Assembly: GCA_031263485.1 (NCBI GenBank)
Contig: JAISFS010000089.1
Span: forward strand, 1 to 64,000
Length of the DNA: 64,000 nt
Direction: 5' to 3'
Source: Deltaproteobacteria bacterium
GTDB taxonomy: Bacteria; Desulfobacterota; Desulfarculia; Adiutricales; Adiutricaceae
Positions 29,931-40,439 of this stretch are shown in pieces. The translations under genes were made by a program, and so were the position numbers. The stretch's first letter is position 1. Each line of letters begins with the position of its first letter. Below the pieces are notes generated by a model. That model was not told the origin of the DNA and searched no databases. It was given only the letters and a program-made list of their open reading frames with translations.

Positions 29931-30310
29931 AGTTTGACGCGCAGGCCCAGTGTGCCCCGCAGGACACGAAGGTCATGCAGAGCACAGTTTGACGCCCAGG
30001 CCCAGTGTGCCCCGCAGGACGCGAAGGCCGCGCAGAGCACGGTTTGACGCCCAGGCCCAGTGTGCCCCGCAGGACGCGAAGGCCGCGCAGGGCACGGTTT
30101 GACGCCCAGGCCCAGTGTGCCCCGCAGGACGCGAAGGCCGCGCAGGACACGGTTTGACGCGCAGGCCCAGTATGCCCCGCAGGACGCGAAGGCCGCGCAG
30201 GGCACGGTTTGACGCGCAGGCCCAGTATGCCCCGCAGGACGCGAAGGCCGTGCAGGACACGGTTTGACGCGCAGGCCCAGTATGCCCCGCAGGACACGAA
30301 GGCCTTCCGC
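29931..30310. repeat. 55-bp tandem repeat, about seven copies
   Basis: The motif cccagtgtgccccgcaggac recurs at 29946, 30001, 30056, 30111, 30166, 30221 and 30276, exactly every 55 bp. Later copies change tgtg to tatg and gacgcccagg to gacgcgcagg. A diverged partial copy precedes the array. As 55 is not a multiple of three, the array is open in all three minus-strand frames, which explains three overlapping ORFs with the same cycling peptides. Located 200-570 bp beyond the pilY1 stop codon. Confidence 0.92.
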
Positions 30311-30458
30311 ACCAACGGAACCGTGAAACGAACCCTCTAAGACCCCTCCGTAGTCTTTTCCATCGTCCGCTACGCCGTTGATCACGGCATCGGCGACCCG
30401 GCAGGCATCGGTCGGCTTCAGACGATCCTGAAGCCCTGTCCTGGTTCAGCCGATCCGG

Positions 30459-30489
30459 AAGCCCGGTCCGGGTTCCCGATCGGGCTTCC
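30459..30489 (-). terminator. Possible hairpin terminator after pilY1
   Basis: Inverted repeat gaagcccg/cgggcttc with a 14-nt loop just beyond the pilY1 stop. No clear T-run follows, so termination is uncertain. Confidence 0.3.
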
Positions 30490-30503
30490 CGCAACCGCGC
30501 CGG

Positions 30504-33500
30504 CTACCGTTTAGAGAGCCCCACCGTCATCGCCTCCCGCGTGAGCCTGAACCCCACGTTCGACACCTCCCTCCATGCCGTAACGGAGTTGGAGTTGCCG
30601 GGCGTGTTTATGTACTCCAGATCCACCACCCCGCCGTCGGAGGATGCCGCGCGGAATACGGTCCTGCCGCGGCCCACCACTATGGTCGCCTCAGTGGGGT
30701 TGCCGATGCCCATGGGAACGACCCCCGGCACGAGCCCCTCGGGGATCGTGTTGGTTCGGGGCACGGGCTTGAACATTTGGGCGGTGTCGGGCCGCGGCAG
30801 CCCCGTGAAGGTGTCCAGCACGTAGAAGAAGCCGTCGCCGTAACCGAAGCATGAATCCCTTCCCGGCATGAAGCTCGTGACGGCCATGAGCGAATTCCCG
30901 CCGCCCATGGTCATGAACTTTGGCTGGGTCGTCACCATCTCGAAGGCCCGCATCGGGACCCCACTCATCGAGCCGAGGGCGTCCAGCCTCCTCTTCCAGC
31001 CAGCGACCCCGGGACTTCTCGTAGCCCGCTCCACTTCCTGGTAGCTGGCGCCGCCGGCGACGGTCGTAAGCCCCTCCGTCGGCTTCAGCTTCACGACGTC
31101 CCCGGACGCCACGACCATGGCCCCGCTCACGTCCAGTATCCTGTGAGCCGAAGGGGTCACGTCCTCGAAGGTCAGGAACCCCAGATCGTTCAACGGCTCC
31201 TTTATCCCGTAGAGGTACTGGTCGTGGTTCTCATTGCAGTGGTCGGGGGAGTACTCGTCGCAGGGGAACACGTCGTCCTGGCCGAAGAGCCTTCCCGTGC
31301 CGAACACCACCCAGAGGTTGTCGGCATCGTCGTACGTGGAGTTCACCGCGCCCGTGACCGGGCGTCCGGTGTCGAGGAGACGCTTGAGCTTCCAGGCGGC
31401 GGGCGGGAGCGGGTTGCCGTACGGGTCCGCCATCTCGACCCGCCAGAGGCTTCCTCCGTCGTAGCCGTTGCCGTGCTGCGAGGTCTCCGTCAGCCCGAAG
31501 TAGGCCGCGTGGTCGGACCAGCCGCCGTCCCTGAAGTGCATGGCCCTTGGAAGGAAGGCGTTGTTGAAGAAGCTCGAGTCCACGGGGGCCGTGAGGTAGG
31601 AGGGATTGTTGTCCGTGTTCACGGCGGGCGCCCCGGTCTCGGCGTCCAGGACGATGATCCGCCCGGGCTGGCGGCTCACCCCCGAGTAGGGCGAGCGCCC
31701 CCCGTAGGAAACCTGCACGGTCGTCTTGGTGGGGTTGGTCACCGTGTCGGTGACCGGGCCCGAGGGAAGCATCACGTAGAACTTGTCCCTGCTCCTCACC
31801 AGGACCGGCATGCCCACCATGAGCCCGAGTTCGTAGGCTGTGTAGTTCCACAGGAGCTTGGGCTCCACCTCGGGATCGGTTATGTCCAGGCAGAAAACCT
31901 CGCCGTAGTAGGCGTTGGCCTGCCGGTAATCCTCCGAGGTCGGCTCGATGGGCCTGCCGCCGAGCCTCAGCCCCCCTATGAGCACCGTTCTCCATACCCC
32001 CCTGATCTTCACGTCCACCACGAGCGGCTTCATGTCCACGTAGAAGTTGTGGATGTAGTTGATGTCCGCCAGGAACGGGAGCGTGGGCATGACCGACATG
32101 GGTATGTAGGCCCAGAGCTCCGCCCCGATGTCGTGGGCCAGGGCCTTGGGAAACTTCCGGCTGGTCTTAGAGTAGCTCACTGCCGAGGTGAACCCGGTCG
32201 AGCCGAAGCCCATGTTGACCGCGTGAAGCATGCCGTCGTTGGCCCCGAAATAGACCATCTGGCGGCGTCCCCGCATCTTACTCTTGAAGTCGGCGTAGCT
32301 CTTGTCCGCATAAAGGAGATCGAAGTTGGATGCGGGATTGGCCACCACTATCGGCTTGGAGTTGATGACGTCCCCCAGCCGCCAGATGCCTTTTCGGTTG
32401 TTTCTCCACGGGTTCGGCACTTCCCGTTTCCTTGTGGATGGTCTGTCGCCACCCGTCACGAACGTTATCACGTCCTCGATCGCAAATGACCTTTCGCTCC
32501 ATCTCGGAGAATATTCCATGTAGTTGTCGTGGAGCATCATGATACCGACTTGATCCCGCATGGCGTAAGAGTTGAAGAGTTCCATTTTCGCCTTGAGGTT
32601 CTGGTCGCGGTAAGCGAAGTAGATCCTTCTCCTGCCCAGCGTCTGGGTCGCGGCATCGGTCCAGGCGCGCGGCCCCTTGAGAAGTTTCGCGCTATAGGTG
32701 TCGTCCAGATCCATGAGCCACTGCCCCGCGTCCCAGACAGCGTGCAGCTGGTGCGGGGTCTCTGGCTGGATGCTGGAGCCTTTGGCGGGAGTCGGATTGT
32801 TGTTGCCCTGCGGGTCGTTGCATATCGTGATGTAGCGTTCCTTGATCCAGCAGCGCGGCGGGTCGTCCGGCTTGCGCGTGATCGTGGTGAAGGTGACTAT
32901 CTTGTCGCCTTTGCCTCCGGCGGTGGCCTTGAGCGTGAGCTTCTTGTCAAAGTCGGTGTCCTCGCGCAGGTTGCCGTACGGATCGAGGAAAAGCGCGAAC
33001 ACGCTCCCCACGAAGGGCAGGGAGATGGTGAGGTCGCTGGGCGGAGAGTAGCGCGGGTAGAAGATGGTCTGGACCGAGATCCCGCCGGAAATGTCCGAGA
33101 CGAGGGAGCTCGCGGTGCCGCTTCCGAAGGTCTGGCCCCGGCTGATGCTCTTGAAGACGGAGTTCAGCTTCTCGAAGAGCTCGCCCGCGTTCCTGACCTC
33201 GAAGTAGTTGATTGGCTCCGGTTTTTTCGCTTCGGGATCCCTCTCCCACTCGCCGGGATCGGGGTAACCGTTCCTGTTAAGGTCCTTGAAACCTCCGTAT
33301 TTGGCCATGAGCCACAACGGATTGGGCAGGAACTCGTTAAGGTCGCCCCTTTCCGAAAGGAGGAATCCCCGCGTCATGAAGTAGTAGAAGCTCCCTCCCG
33401 TCGCTTTGCCGCACCCGGACGCGCCGGGGTACAGGCAGGTCCACGGAGTGTTCCTGTCCTTCGACTGGGTGTCCGGCCTCACGAAGTTGCTCGGCACCCC

Positions 33501-35999
33501 CGCCAGGTTGGGCCAGGGGTGGGTCGCGTCCAGCTGCGCTTTCTTGTTGAAATTCTTCTGGGTGTGGGCGGTGTCCATGTAGATCCCGTCGCGGGTCGTG
33601 CCGCTCACCGTGTAGCCGATGGACACGCTCTTGTTGGCGCCGCTCCCGAAGGCGTCGGAACTCACCGCGAACCCGATGACCTTGGAACGGTCTATGGTGA
33701 TCTTGGGGAGGGTGTAGTCCCTGCCCCCGCCCGGGGACCTGTAGTTCTGAAAACGGTAATACTTGACAGGTTTGGCCGACTGGCCGTAGGGGTTCTGTTT
33801 CGGATTCGGCCAGGGGTCCTTCAGATCGCCTGCGTGGATCCGCAGGCCCTGGGGTTCCAGCTGGATCTCCGGCACCCCGTCCGGGTAGTCCGGGCCCTGC
33901 CGGTTGGCCAGGAGGGCGAACTCGTAAGTGCCCATCCCGTCCCTGTCGTAGTCGGATCCCTGCAATCTGTCGTCGAAGCTCGCAACGATCTTGACGAAGA
34001 ATGGAAGCCCCGTCGAGTCTGTCTGCCAGTCCACAACGAAGTAGCTTATGTACGGGAGGACGTTCAGCTGGTCCGCCTCCGCGGACGGGATTGCCTTGAC
34101 CGCCCTGCCGTCCTCCAGATCGAAGACTATCTCGGGGTAGGCGTCGGCGAGCCCCACGGCGTAGATCTCCATGGGCGTGTCCTCCTCGGCCTTGGAGGAA
34201 AAGCTGTGGGTGCGCGCGTACCAGGCTACCGCGGCCGAGACGTAGCCCCCTTCCTTTCCTGGTTCGGACGGGCACAGCCCCTGGACCTGCCCCAGGTCGA
34301 CAAGGTACTTGGGTTTGCAGTCCTCCGCCCAGTGCCTTGCGTAGAAATACTTCTTCCCATCCTTTCCGATCCTCTCGAACACGGACATGGCCTTGAGGAG
34401 CGCGCCCTTATTGAACGGCTTCTTCAGCAGTTCCGGCGGATTCCTCATCGAGCTCAACGGACGCATGGCGTTCATCGCGGGATCGTTGGTGGCCGGATAG
34501 CTGTCCGTGTCGTAATCCGGATATACGGGGCTTATCATCACTACGATGGGCCGTGAACAGTCGACGCTCATGATGCCTCTGGGCTTGTCCGACGCCCAGT
34601 TGTTGGAGAAGTGCGAAAAGGGGTCCCCCCCATACATATTTCGGGTGTAGTAGGCGGATTTCGCCCCCGCGAAGTACCTCACGGCCTCGTAGAGCATCTC
34701 CCCCATGGGCGACCCCCACGCGGTGTTGTCCTTGTACCTGGTCCCGTCCCAGCCCGTGATGCGGAGCTGATCCATGATACGCAACATGCCGTCTCTGCGA
34801 ATCAGTCCCGTCGTGAAGTCGTAATGCCTGCCCATTGAGTCTATGTGAGCCCGGATCCCGCCCCCGGTCTTCCTTTCGGTTTCCTGGGCGATGCCCGTCA
34901 TGAGTCCGAAGAACATCCTGTTGTCGGCCCCGAACTCCTGGAGCAGGCCCACGGGCTTCCAGACGCCTTTCTCATACTCCTCGCACATCTCGTTCGGCCC
35001 GATGCCGCCGGGCAATCTGGGGTTGCAGACCCTTACGAGGCCGGCGAAGTCGAAGCGGCGGTACCCGGACGCAAGCGAGTCCGTGTCGGGCATGTTCCCC
35101 TTGCCGGCGATGAAATCCCAGATGGCTATCTCCGTCTGGAAGTTCTTCACCTTTTGCCTGGCGTTCACCCCCGTGACCGCCATGATGAGGGGTCGGCTAT
35201 CGATTTCTCCCTTCCCCGCCTGGTAGCGGGCGAAGAAGGTGTAGGTGCCCCTGGCAGGCTTCGGGAAGCCCGTGTACATGGATAGGTCGTAATAGGGCAT
35301 GTTGCGCATCTTCTCGGCCCACAGATCGTCGGAGACGGCCTCGATGCCCCAGACGTGGCCGTCTCGGGGCACGAAGCCGATCGCGAGGATCGTCTCTTGG
35401 GCGGTGTCGGTCCACCGCCTGCCGCCGTAGAGCACCCGCCTCATCGCGTCCATCCGACTGGTAGCGAACCAGTTGAGCCAGTTGCCGTGCCAGGGGCCGG
35501 TGCCCGACCCGTTGTTGCCGGGACACACGCCGTGGGCCGACTTCGGCACGGCGATGTCGAGCCTCTTCTGGAGCTCGGGCGGGCGCCGCGGGTTCCTCGC
35601 CTCGGCGTGCCTGGTGTCCGCGAACGACGACCGCGAGAAGGCCATGTTGTACGTGTAGCAGGCAGTGTGGTCGAAGATCCCGTAATACGTGAGGGAAGGG
35701 TTGAAGCCGGAGTCGACCAGGCCGTCCCCGTCCAGATCGATCAGGTTGTTGTAGGCCTGCATGTACATCCTGTGGTCCTTCGCCATGATGATGAGGACCT
35801 GCGGCTGGGACCGCCCGAGCGACAGGAAAGGCATGGTGGAGTACTTGGACTTCTGCGGCTTGTATCCACCAATGGCGGGCGCGGCGGCGAGAAGGACCGC
35901 CGCCAGCGTCAGGATTGCAGCCGCGAGCGCGGACGCGGCCGGGCGCGTCGCCCCGGGGGCCTCCGGACCGGCTTTCCTTGAAAGCTGTGACATCTTCAT
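30504..35999 (-). CDS. pilY1: PilY1-like type IV pilus-associated protein
   Basis: 1831-residue exported protein. The N-terminus has an Arg-rich start and a long Ala/Leu hydrophobic segment (about 20-45), a signal peptide. A Ca-binding-like loop DLDGDGLVDSGFNP follows at about 88-101, and another Asp-rich loop DLNRNGYPDPGEW lies mid-protein. The C-terminal third holds the PilY1 beta-propeller: IWRLGDVINSKPIVVANP, the hallmark MVYFGANDGMLHAVNMGFGS, ELWAYIPMSVMPTL, and WVVFGTGRLFG. PilY1 proteins act in pilus assembly, adhesion and surface sensing; the middle part is variable and often adhesive. The start at 35999 is supported by AAGGAGG. Longer than the well-studied ~1160-residue homologue. 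No pilin or minor pilin genes adjoin it. Confidence 0.9.
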   Translation of the reverse strand: MKMSQLSRKAGPEAPGATRPAASALAAAILTLAAVLLAAAPAIGGYKPQKSKYSTMPFLSLGRSQPQVLIIMAKDHRMYMQAYNNLIDLDGDGLVDSGFNPSLTYYGIFDHTACYTYNMAFSRSSFADTRHAEARNPRRPPELQKRLDIAVPKSAHGVCPGNNGSGTGPWHGNWLNWFATSRMDAMRRVLYGGRRWTDTAQETILAIGFVPRDGHVWGIEAVSDDLWAEKMRNMPYYDLSMYTGFPKPARGTYTFFARYQAGKGEIDSRPLIMAVTGVNARQKVKNFQTEIAIWDFIAGKGNMPDTDSLASGYRRFDFAGLVRVCNPRLPGGIGPNEMCEEYEKGVWKPVGLLQEFGADNRMFFGLMTGIAQETERKTGGGIRAHIDSMGRHYDFTTGLIRRDGMLRIMDQLRITGWDGTRYKDNTAWGSPMGEMLYEAVRYFAGAKSAYYTRNMYGGDPFSHFSNNWASDKPRGIMSVDCSRPIVVMISPVYPDYDTDSYPATNDPAMNAMRPLSSMRNPPELLKKPFNKGALLKAMSVFERIGKDGKKYFYARHWAEDCKPKYLVDLGQVQGLCPSEPGKEGGYVSAAVAWYARTHSFSSKAEEDTPMEIYAVGLADAYPEIVFDLEDGRAVKAIPSAEADQLNVLPYISYFVVDWQTDSTGLPFFVKIVASFDDRLQGSDYDRDGMGTYEFALLANRQGPDYPDGVPEIQLEPQGLRIHAGDLKDPWPNPKQNPYGQSAKPVKYYRFQNYRSPGGGRDYTLPKITIDRSKVIGFAVSSDAFGSGANKSVSIGYTVSGTTRDGIYMDTAHTQKNFNKKAQLDATHPWPNLAGVPSNFVRPDTQSKDRNTPWTCLYPGASGCGKATGGSFYYFMTRGFLLSERGDLNEFLPNPLWLMAKYGGFKDLNRNGYPDPGEWERDPEAKKPEPINYFEVRNAGELFEKLNSVFKSISRGQTFGSGTASSLVSDISGGISVQTIFYPRYSPPSDLTISLPFVGSVFALFLDPYGNLREDTDFDKKLTLKATAGGKGDKIVTFTTITRKPDDPPRCWIKERYITICNDPQGNNNPTPAKGSSIQPETPHQLHAVWDAGQWLMDLDDTYSAKLLKGPRAWTDAATQTLGRRRIYFAYRDQNLKAKMELFNSYAMRDQVGIMMLHDNYMEYSPRWSERSFAIEDVITFVTGGDRPSTRKREVPNPWRNNRKGIWRLGDVINSKPIVVANPASNFDLLYADKSYADFKSKMRGRRQMVYFGANDGMLHAVNMGFGSTGFTSAVSYSKTSRKFPKALAHDIGAELWAYIPMSVMPTLPFLADINYIHNFYVDMKPLVVDVKIRGVWRTVLIGGLRLGGRPIEPTSEDYRQANAYYGEVFCLDITDPEVEPKLLWNYTAYELGLMVGMPVLVRSRDKFYVMLPSGPVTDTVTNPTKTTVQVSYGGRSPYSGVSRQPGRIIVLDAETGAPAVNTDNNPSYLTAPVDSSFFNNAFLPRAMHFRDGGWSDHAAYFGLTETSQHGNGYDGGSLWRVEMADPYGNPLPPAAWKLKRLLDTGRPVTGAVNSTYDDADNLWVVFGTGRLFGQDDVFPCDEYSPDHCNENHDQYLYGIKEPLNDLGFLTFEDVTPSAHRILDVSGAMVVASGDVVKLKPTEGLTTVAGGASYQEVERATRSPGVAGWKRRLDALGSMSGVPMRAFEMVTTQPKFMTMGGGNSLMAVTSFMPGRDSCFGYGDGFFYVLDTFTGLPRPDTAQMFKPVPRTNTIPEGLVPGVVPMGIGNPTEATIVVGRGRTVFRAASSDGGVVDLEYINTPGNSNSVTAWREVSNVGFRLTREAMTVGLSKR

Positions 36000-38140
36000 C
36001 TCGAACCTCCTTGACGCGCGCCGCGCTCTGCCCCGCCGTCACGGGTAGCTCCGTGAAGTCGACGGGGGGCCTTGGCTTCAGCCAGGCCGTTGCCGGACGT
36101 CCCCTGCGGCGGCCGGAGCAGCATTTCCGGAGGACGCTTCACCCCGATTAAGCCCTCGAATCAGGCGCCGGATCCATGATCCGCCCGGGCGACCAAAGCC
36201 CGTACCCGCCGAAACGGCCGTGCGGACGGGGGCGGGGGGCCGCGAATCTGGCGGAAAACTGGGACCGGAGCGCGGCTTTTTATGAGGCAAAAAATCATTC
36301 CGTTTATCGCGGGAAAGCCCTTCCGGACGTCCGGGCACGAAGAACGCGTCAGGACGGGGGAGGGCCGGTCCGGGCGGCACGAACGGTTAGGCGGGGCATG
36401 AGCTTCGCCGCTCAAGAGCGGACAGGCGAACGGGATAGTCTCCTCCCGGCGGTCGCCCGCCACCGGATCCCCTGCGCAGGAGTTCGAGTCTCCTCTTCGG
36501 CACCATTGCGCGTTTAACATGCTTTTCCAAAACAATTAATGGAATGCCACCCTGTCCGAGACCCTTAAGACGATGTCAAGGGTCACGGGGACCGGGAAGT
36601 CCGTAGCGAAAGCCGGCCTATGCCCATTCGTTCCGACCCTCCGTCGGAAGCGGAACTTCGACGGCCTGATGCGATCGGGGCCGCCTGGACAGGCGCGTCG
36701 GGAACCGCATGGACTCTTGAACGGTAAACATGACCGCCGCCAGGAAAAGACCCCCTCACGAACGTCCGGTTTGTCGCGCAGGATGCACAGGACGGCCAGG
36801 GGGTCACCTGGACGGACAGGCCGCAGGGAGGGCCAGGGCCGCAGGACGGCCAAGCGGTCGCCTGTACTGCCAGAGCTGCGGTGAGGGCCAGAGCCGCGGG
36901 GAGGGCCAGTGCCGCAGGACGACCAGCGGTCGCCTGTATGGCCAAGGCCACAGGGCCGCAGTGACGTTGCCGCCACGACGCACGGGATCGACCGCATGTC
37001 CTAACGAAAAGTTTCAACGGCCCAAGTCTTCTGGGCGCGAACGCCGTCGGTGCGAGTAGCGGCTCCCCGGAAAGAGCGGGCCTTTCCGCTGCCTGCCGAC
37101 GGGCACGGCAGTCGCTCTGCGTTCAGGGTTTCCGGCACATGCCGCCCGTCCGCTTCGCCACGCCTCAGAGACCGGAGAGATCCGTACGAAAATCAAACAG
37201 CACGATACGCGTTTATTATGACTACGCCTTCCACGATCCGTCTGCAACGCATGGACCGATTCGCGAGCGACAAGGTCTCCGCCGCAGGCCGCCAAGGCGC
37301 CGTCGGAGGCGGCGGCCAAGATCCCCTGGCGGCGACCCGGCCCGCGAGGACGGCATCCTCGGAGCCGGAAAAGCCCGTAAGGGATCCGGGCCCGGTCGGG
37401 AGGCGGTCGGCGGCATGGCGACTGGTGTCAAGGCGGGTCAGTTCATTTGCGCGGATCCGATTCCTGTGCGCCGCTATGCCCGAATTCCGCCGACCTGTCA
37501 AACGGCGCCTCGAAAAGGCGCGCGTTCACGGCACTGTAGCGGCAGGTGGCGGCAACTCGCGGATCGAGGCTATCCCCATCGGCGTATAGAACATGGATCG
37601 ATAGCCTATGCCATGAATTCATCCGTGACCTTGGGCTATGTCCACATGCCGCGACCGGCACCGTTAACGGGACAGGATCCGCCAGGCAGAGGCGGCGGAT
37701 GGCTCGGGTTCGGAGGCATGCCTGCGACCGGCAGAGCGATGCTGGACAGGGCAACCTGCGGCCTGCAGGGCGATGCTGGACAGGCCGACCTGCGCCTGCG
37801 GAGCGATGTTGGACAAGGCCGGGCCTGCGCCTGCGGAGCGACGCGGGAAAGGCGCTGTTTCAGGTTCGTCATGCACGGCATTCGGCATTCCAGCGAAAGC
37901 TCGACAAAATCAGATGCCGGTCGCCTCTAAGCGGCCGCCCCGGGACGAGCTTCCTCCGGCGCCCCCCCCTACACATTCATGTTGATTTTCAACACCCCGG
38001 CGCATGAAACCCTTGAAGCCGTCACGATTTGATGGGTGTCCAAGGCCGTGACGCCCAAGAACACGTCTCATGATAAATGACGAGGGACGCCGCGTCCCGC
38101 CTTCAGGCGCCCGACCCCCTTAAAGCGGCTTCCGCGACCA
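36000..38140. other. 2.1-kb gap with repeats between pilY1 and ribF
   Basis: No gene supported. Besides the att-like tRNA copy (36478-36535), it contains degenerate GC-rich repeats at about 36780-36960 (gagggccagngccgc) and a 33-35-bp tandem at 37734-37850 (gagcgatgctggacaggccg plus acctgcgcctgcg). The ORFs covering these stretches overlap on both strands and look spurious. Confidence 0.5.
36478..36535 (+). other. Displaced tRNA-Leu 3'-end copy (att-like direct repeat)
   Basis: 58 bp matching 44788-44845 with two mismatches: the T-arm/acceptor/CCA end of tRNA-Leu (aggagttcgagtctcctctt plus cggcacca) and about 30 bp beyond it (gcgcgtttaacatgcttttc). The sequence to the left does not fold as the rest of a tRNA, so only the 3' part is present. 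Such copies mark the far ends of elements integrated in tRNA genes. Confidence 0.8.
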
Positions 38141-39085
38141 TCACCCTTTTCGCGGCGGGGCTCCAAGAAAACCCCTCGCCAGTCCCTCGTCGCGGGCGAG
38201 CTGGTCCGCGAGGGCCTGGGGGGACTCGAACCTGATCATGTTCCTGATGCGGCGGACGAACTCCAGCCCCAGCCTCTCGCCGTATAACTCCTCGCTGAAG
38301 TCGAAGACGAAGGTCTCCACCGTGAGGCTCCCCCCCTTGAAGGTGGGGTTGTGGCCGATGCTGGTCATGGCTGGGAGCCTTCGGCCCCTGAGCACCGCGT
38401 TCACCGCGTAGACGCCGGGTCCGGGAACGAGCTGGGCCATGCCGCCCAGGTTGGCGGTGGGGAAGCCCAGGGTGCGCCCCCGCCGCTGGCCAGCCACCAC
38501 CTCGCCGTCCAGGCGGTAGGGCCTCCCCAGGATCTTCGCCGCTGACTCCACGTGCCCGACCTTCAGGAGCCCCCGCAATCGGGAGCTGGACAGGCTCTCC
38601 CCGCCCGGCGCTATCTGGGCCCGGCAGGCTTCCACCGCGATCCCCCGGGCCTTGGCCCAGGCTGACAGGAGCCCGAAGTGCCCTTCGGCGCCGCGGCCGA
38701 AGCGGAAGTCCGGCCCGGTCACTATCTCCAGGGCCTCAGTGCGTTCCTGGATCGCCTGCTCCAGGAACTCCGCCGGCCCTATGTCGCTCAAGGCGTCGTC
38801 GAAGACGAGCCGCCCCAGGACGTCAACGTCCAGGGACTCCAGGATCTCCGCCTTCTGCGCGAAGGTGGTGAGGACCTCCGGCGCGGCCGAGGGGGAGAGG
38901 ATCGAGAGAGGGTGAGGCTCGAAAGTCAGGACCAGCGAGGCGGCCCCCTTCTCCCGCGCCCCCCGGACAACCCGATCCACCAGGAACTGATGGCCGAGGT
39001 GGAGGCCGTCGAAGGACCCGACGGTCAGGACGGTCCGGAGGCGGGGACCGGCGGGGCCCGCCAGCCAGTCAGGGACGGTGAGCAT
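38141..39085 (-). CDS. ribF: Bifunctional riboflavin kinase/FAD synthetase RibF
   Basis: 314 residues, standard length, making FMN and FAD from riboflavin. N-terminal FAD synthetase domain: nucleotidyl-transferase motif GSFDGLHLGHQFLV (about 23-36), TFEPHPLSIL, and SSSRLRGLLKVGHVESAAKI. C-terminal riboflavin kinase: RPYRLDGEVVAGQRRGRTLG then FPTAN, and SIGHNPTFKGGSLTVETFVF. ATG 39085 begins MLTVPDWLAG; the ribosome binding site is weak. A housekeeping gene standing alone between non-coding stretches; no FMN riboswitch is seen. Confidence 0.95.
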   Translation of the reverse strand: MLTVPDWLAGPAGPRLRTVLTVGSFDGLHLGHQFLVDRVVRGAREKGAASLVLTFEPHPLSILSPSAAPEVLTTFAQKAEILESLDVDVLGRLVFDDALSDIGPAEFLEQAIQERTEALEIVTGPDFRFGRGAEGHFGLLSAWAKARGIAVEACRAQIAPGGESLSSSRLRGLLKVGHVESAAKILGRPYRLDGEVVAGQRRGRTLGFPTANLGGMAQLVPGPGVYAVNAVLRGRRLPAMTSIGHNPTFKGGSLTVETFVFDFSEELYGERLGLEFVRRIRNMIRFESPQALADQLARDEGLARGFLGAPPRKG

Positions 39086-40439
39086 TGCGTATTGTTTTCC
39101 TGCCCGGGCGTCCCGGACGGGGGGCGCGGCTCCAGGACTGTTTCAAGGCGGAAGGGCCCGGAGCCCCGCCGCGCCCCGCAAATTGCGGGGGACCGGGGCG
39201 CCGGACCCTTCAGGGAGTTTCTGGCGGACTGAATTTTAAATTAAACCCCGCCATTTTTCAACGGCGACCGCCAGCGCACCAGTGCGCCAGCGGCGGCGAC
39301 TGCAGGCCGCGGCGACCTAGACCAGCGAGGGCAGGGCCGACCGACAGGAGCAGGGCCGACGGGGCCGGGCTCTTGGAAGCGCCCTCCCGTACCGCCCTCC
39401 CTCAGGTAACGTTACGCCTCGGAGCGCCCTGGGCCCCGCGAGGGAAGTCCGGCAGCCCCTCCCGCAAGATCTTCGGCTCGCCCAAGATCCCGGCGGCGGC
39501 CATGGAACGCCTCGGCCAGACTGGCGGGCGCCAGGCCCGGCGGAGTCTTGACCCGCAGACGTCGGCGACCGGGACGGGATTGGGTAGCGCAGACCTGGTC
39601 GCCTTGATCCCGAACGATGCCCCGCCGGCCCATCGACTCAGCCTCCGTTCTTGCGCGACACGGCATCGGAGGGCGCACACCGAGGCGGGGCCGGGTTTCC
39701 GGAAGATCCGCAAACCACGACGGCTTGACGCCGACATCGGCTTTGACATGATCTAGCTCATCGGGCCATTCGCCTTTCCATCGTCTCGGTCCCCGACCGT
39801 TCCCCGCGCGTGAAACGAACGTTGATCCTGAGACGAAGGCCGCGCGTGAAACGAACGTCGAACTTGAGACGAAGGCCGAGCGTGAAACGAAAGCCGAGCT
39901 TGAAACGAAAGCCGAGCGTGAAACGAAAGCCGAGCGTGAAACGATCATCATGCGGATACTTCCCCTTTCAGGTTTCTCGGAACGTGGGCTATCTCGGCGG
40001 CGCCACACGGTACGGCAACCTCCGCAAGGCATGTCTCAACATGCCTTCCTGGGCGGGTCGGGTCGGGAAGCCGTTCCCCAAGCCTCCCTATCGGGGGGGA
40101 CGCAGGCTTTTCCCGGCGAAGATCCATCGGCCAGTTTAATCCTTGGCGAAAACCGGAAGGAGCGTCCGCTTCCCGACTTCCGCCGCGATGCCGTCCGCAA
40201 TGCCGGGAAAACGTTCAGCCCCGACCGCTCAGGCGCATGCGGTCACGCGACACGCTAAAGCCGGCCCGCTTCGCAACGCAAGGCCGCGTTCGGGAAAACG
40301 CCTCCTCGCCACATCACTTCGCTCGGTTCCGGCGTCCCATCGCAGCATCGGGACGGTCGCCCGTGCGCGTCCGGCGGTACCGGCATCGCGTCGGGGCACA
40401 GCCCGCCAGTGGCCCTTGGGCTGAAGCCGGGCCGTGTCA
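39086..40439. other. 1.35-kb gap between the beta-propeller gene and ribF
   Basis: No gene supported apart from the 18-bp repeat array at 39811-39954. Overlapping ORFs on both strands are Arg/Pro/Ala-rich and unrecognisable. Confidence 0.5.
39811..39954. repeat. 18-bp tandem repeat, eight copies
   Basis: Units tgaaacgaaagccgagcg start at 39811, 39829, 39847, 39865, 39883, 39901, 39919 and 39937, exactly 18 bp apart. Translates to a hexapeptide cycle (AFVSRS on the minus strand), but no gene context supports expression. Confidence 0.9.

Noticed and set aside
29824-30494. Three overlapping minus ORFs with cycling Arg/Pro/Ala/Gly peptides
   Set aside because: All derive from the 55-bp tandem repeat, whose period is not a multiple of three, so each frame stays open; no start signals or family support.
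32529-34556. 675-aa plus-strand ORF opposite pilY1
   Set aside because: Antisense shadow of the pilY1 coding frame, no recognisable domains.
36421-36510. A second complete tRNA gene
   Set aside because: Only the T-arm, acceptor 3' strand and CCA are present; no matching GCCGAAG 5' strand, D-arm or anticodon arm at the required distance.
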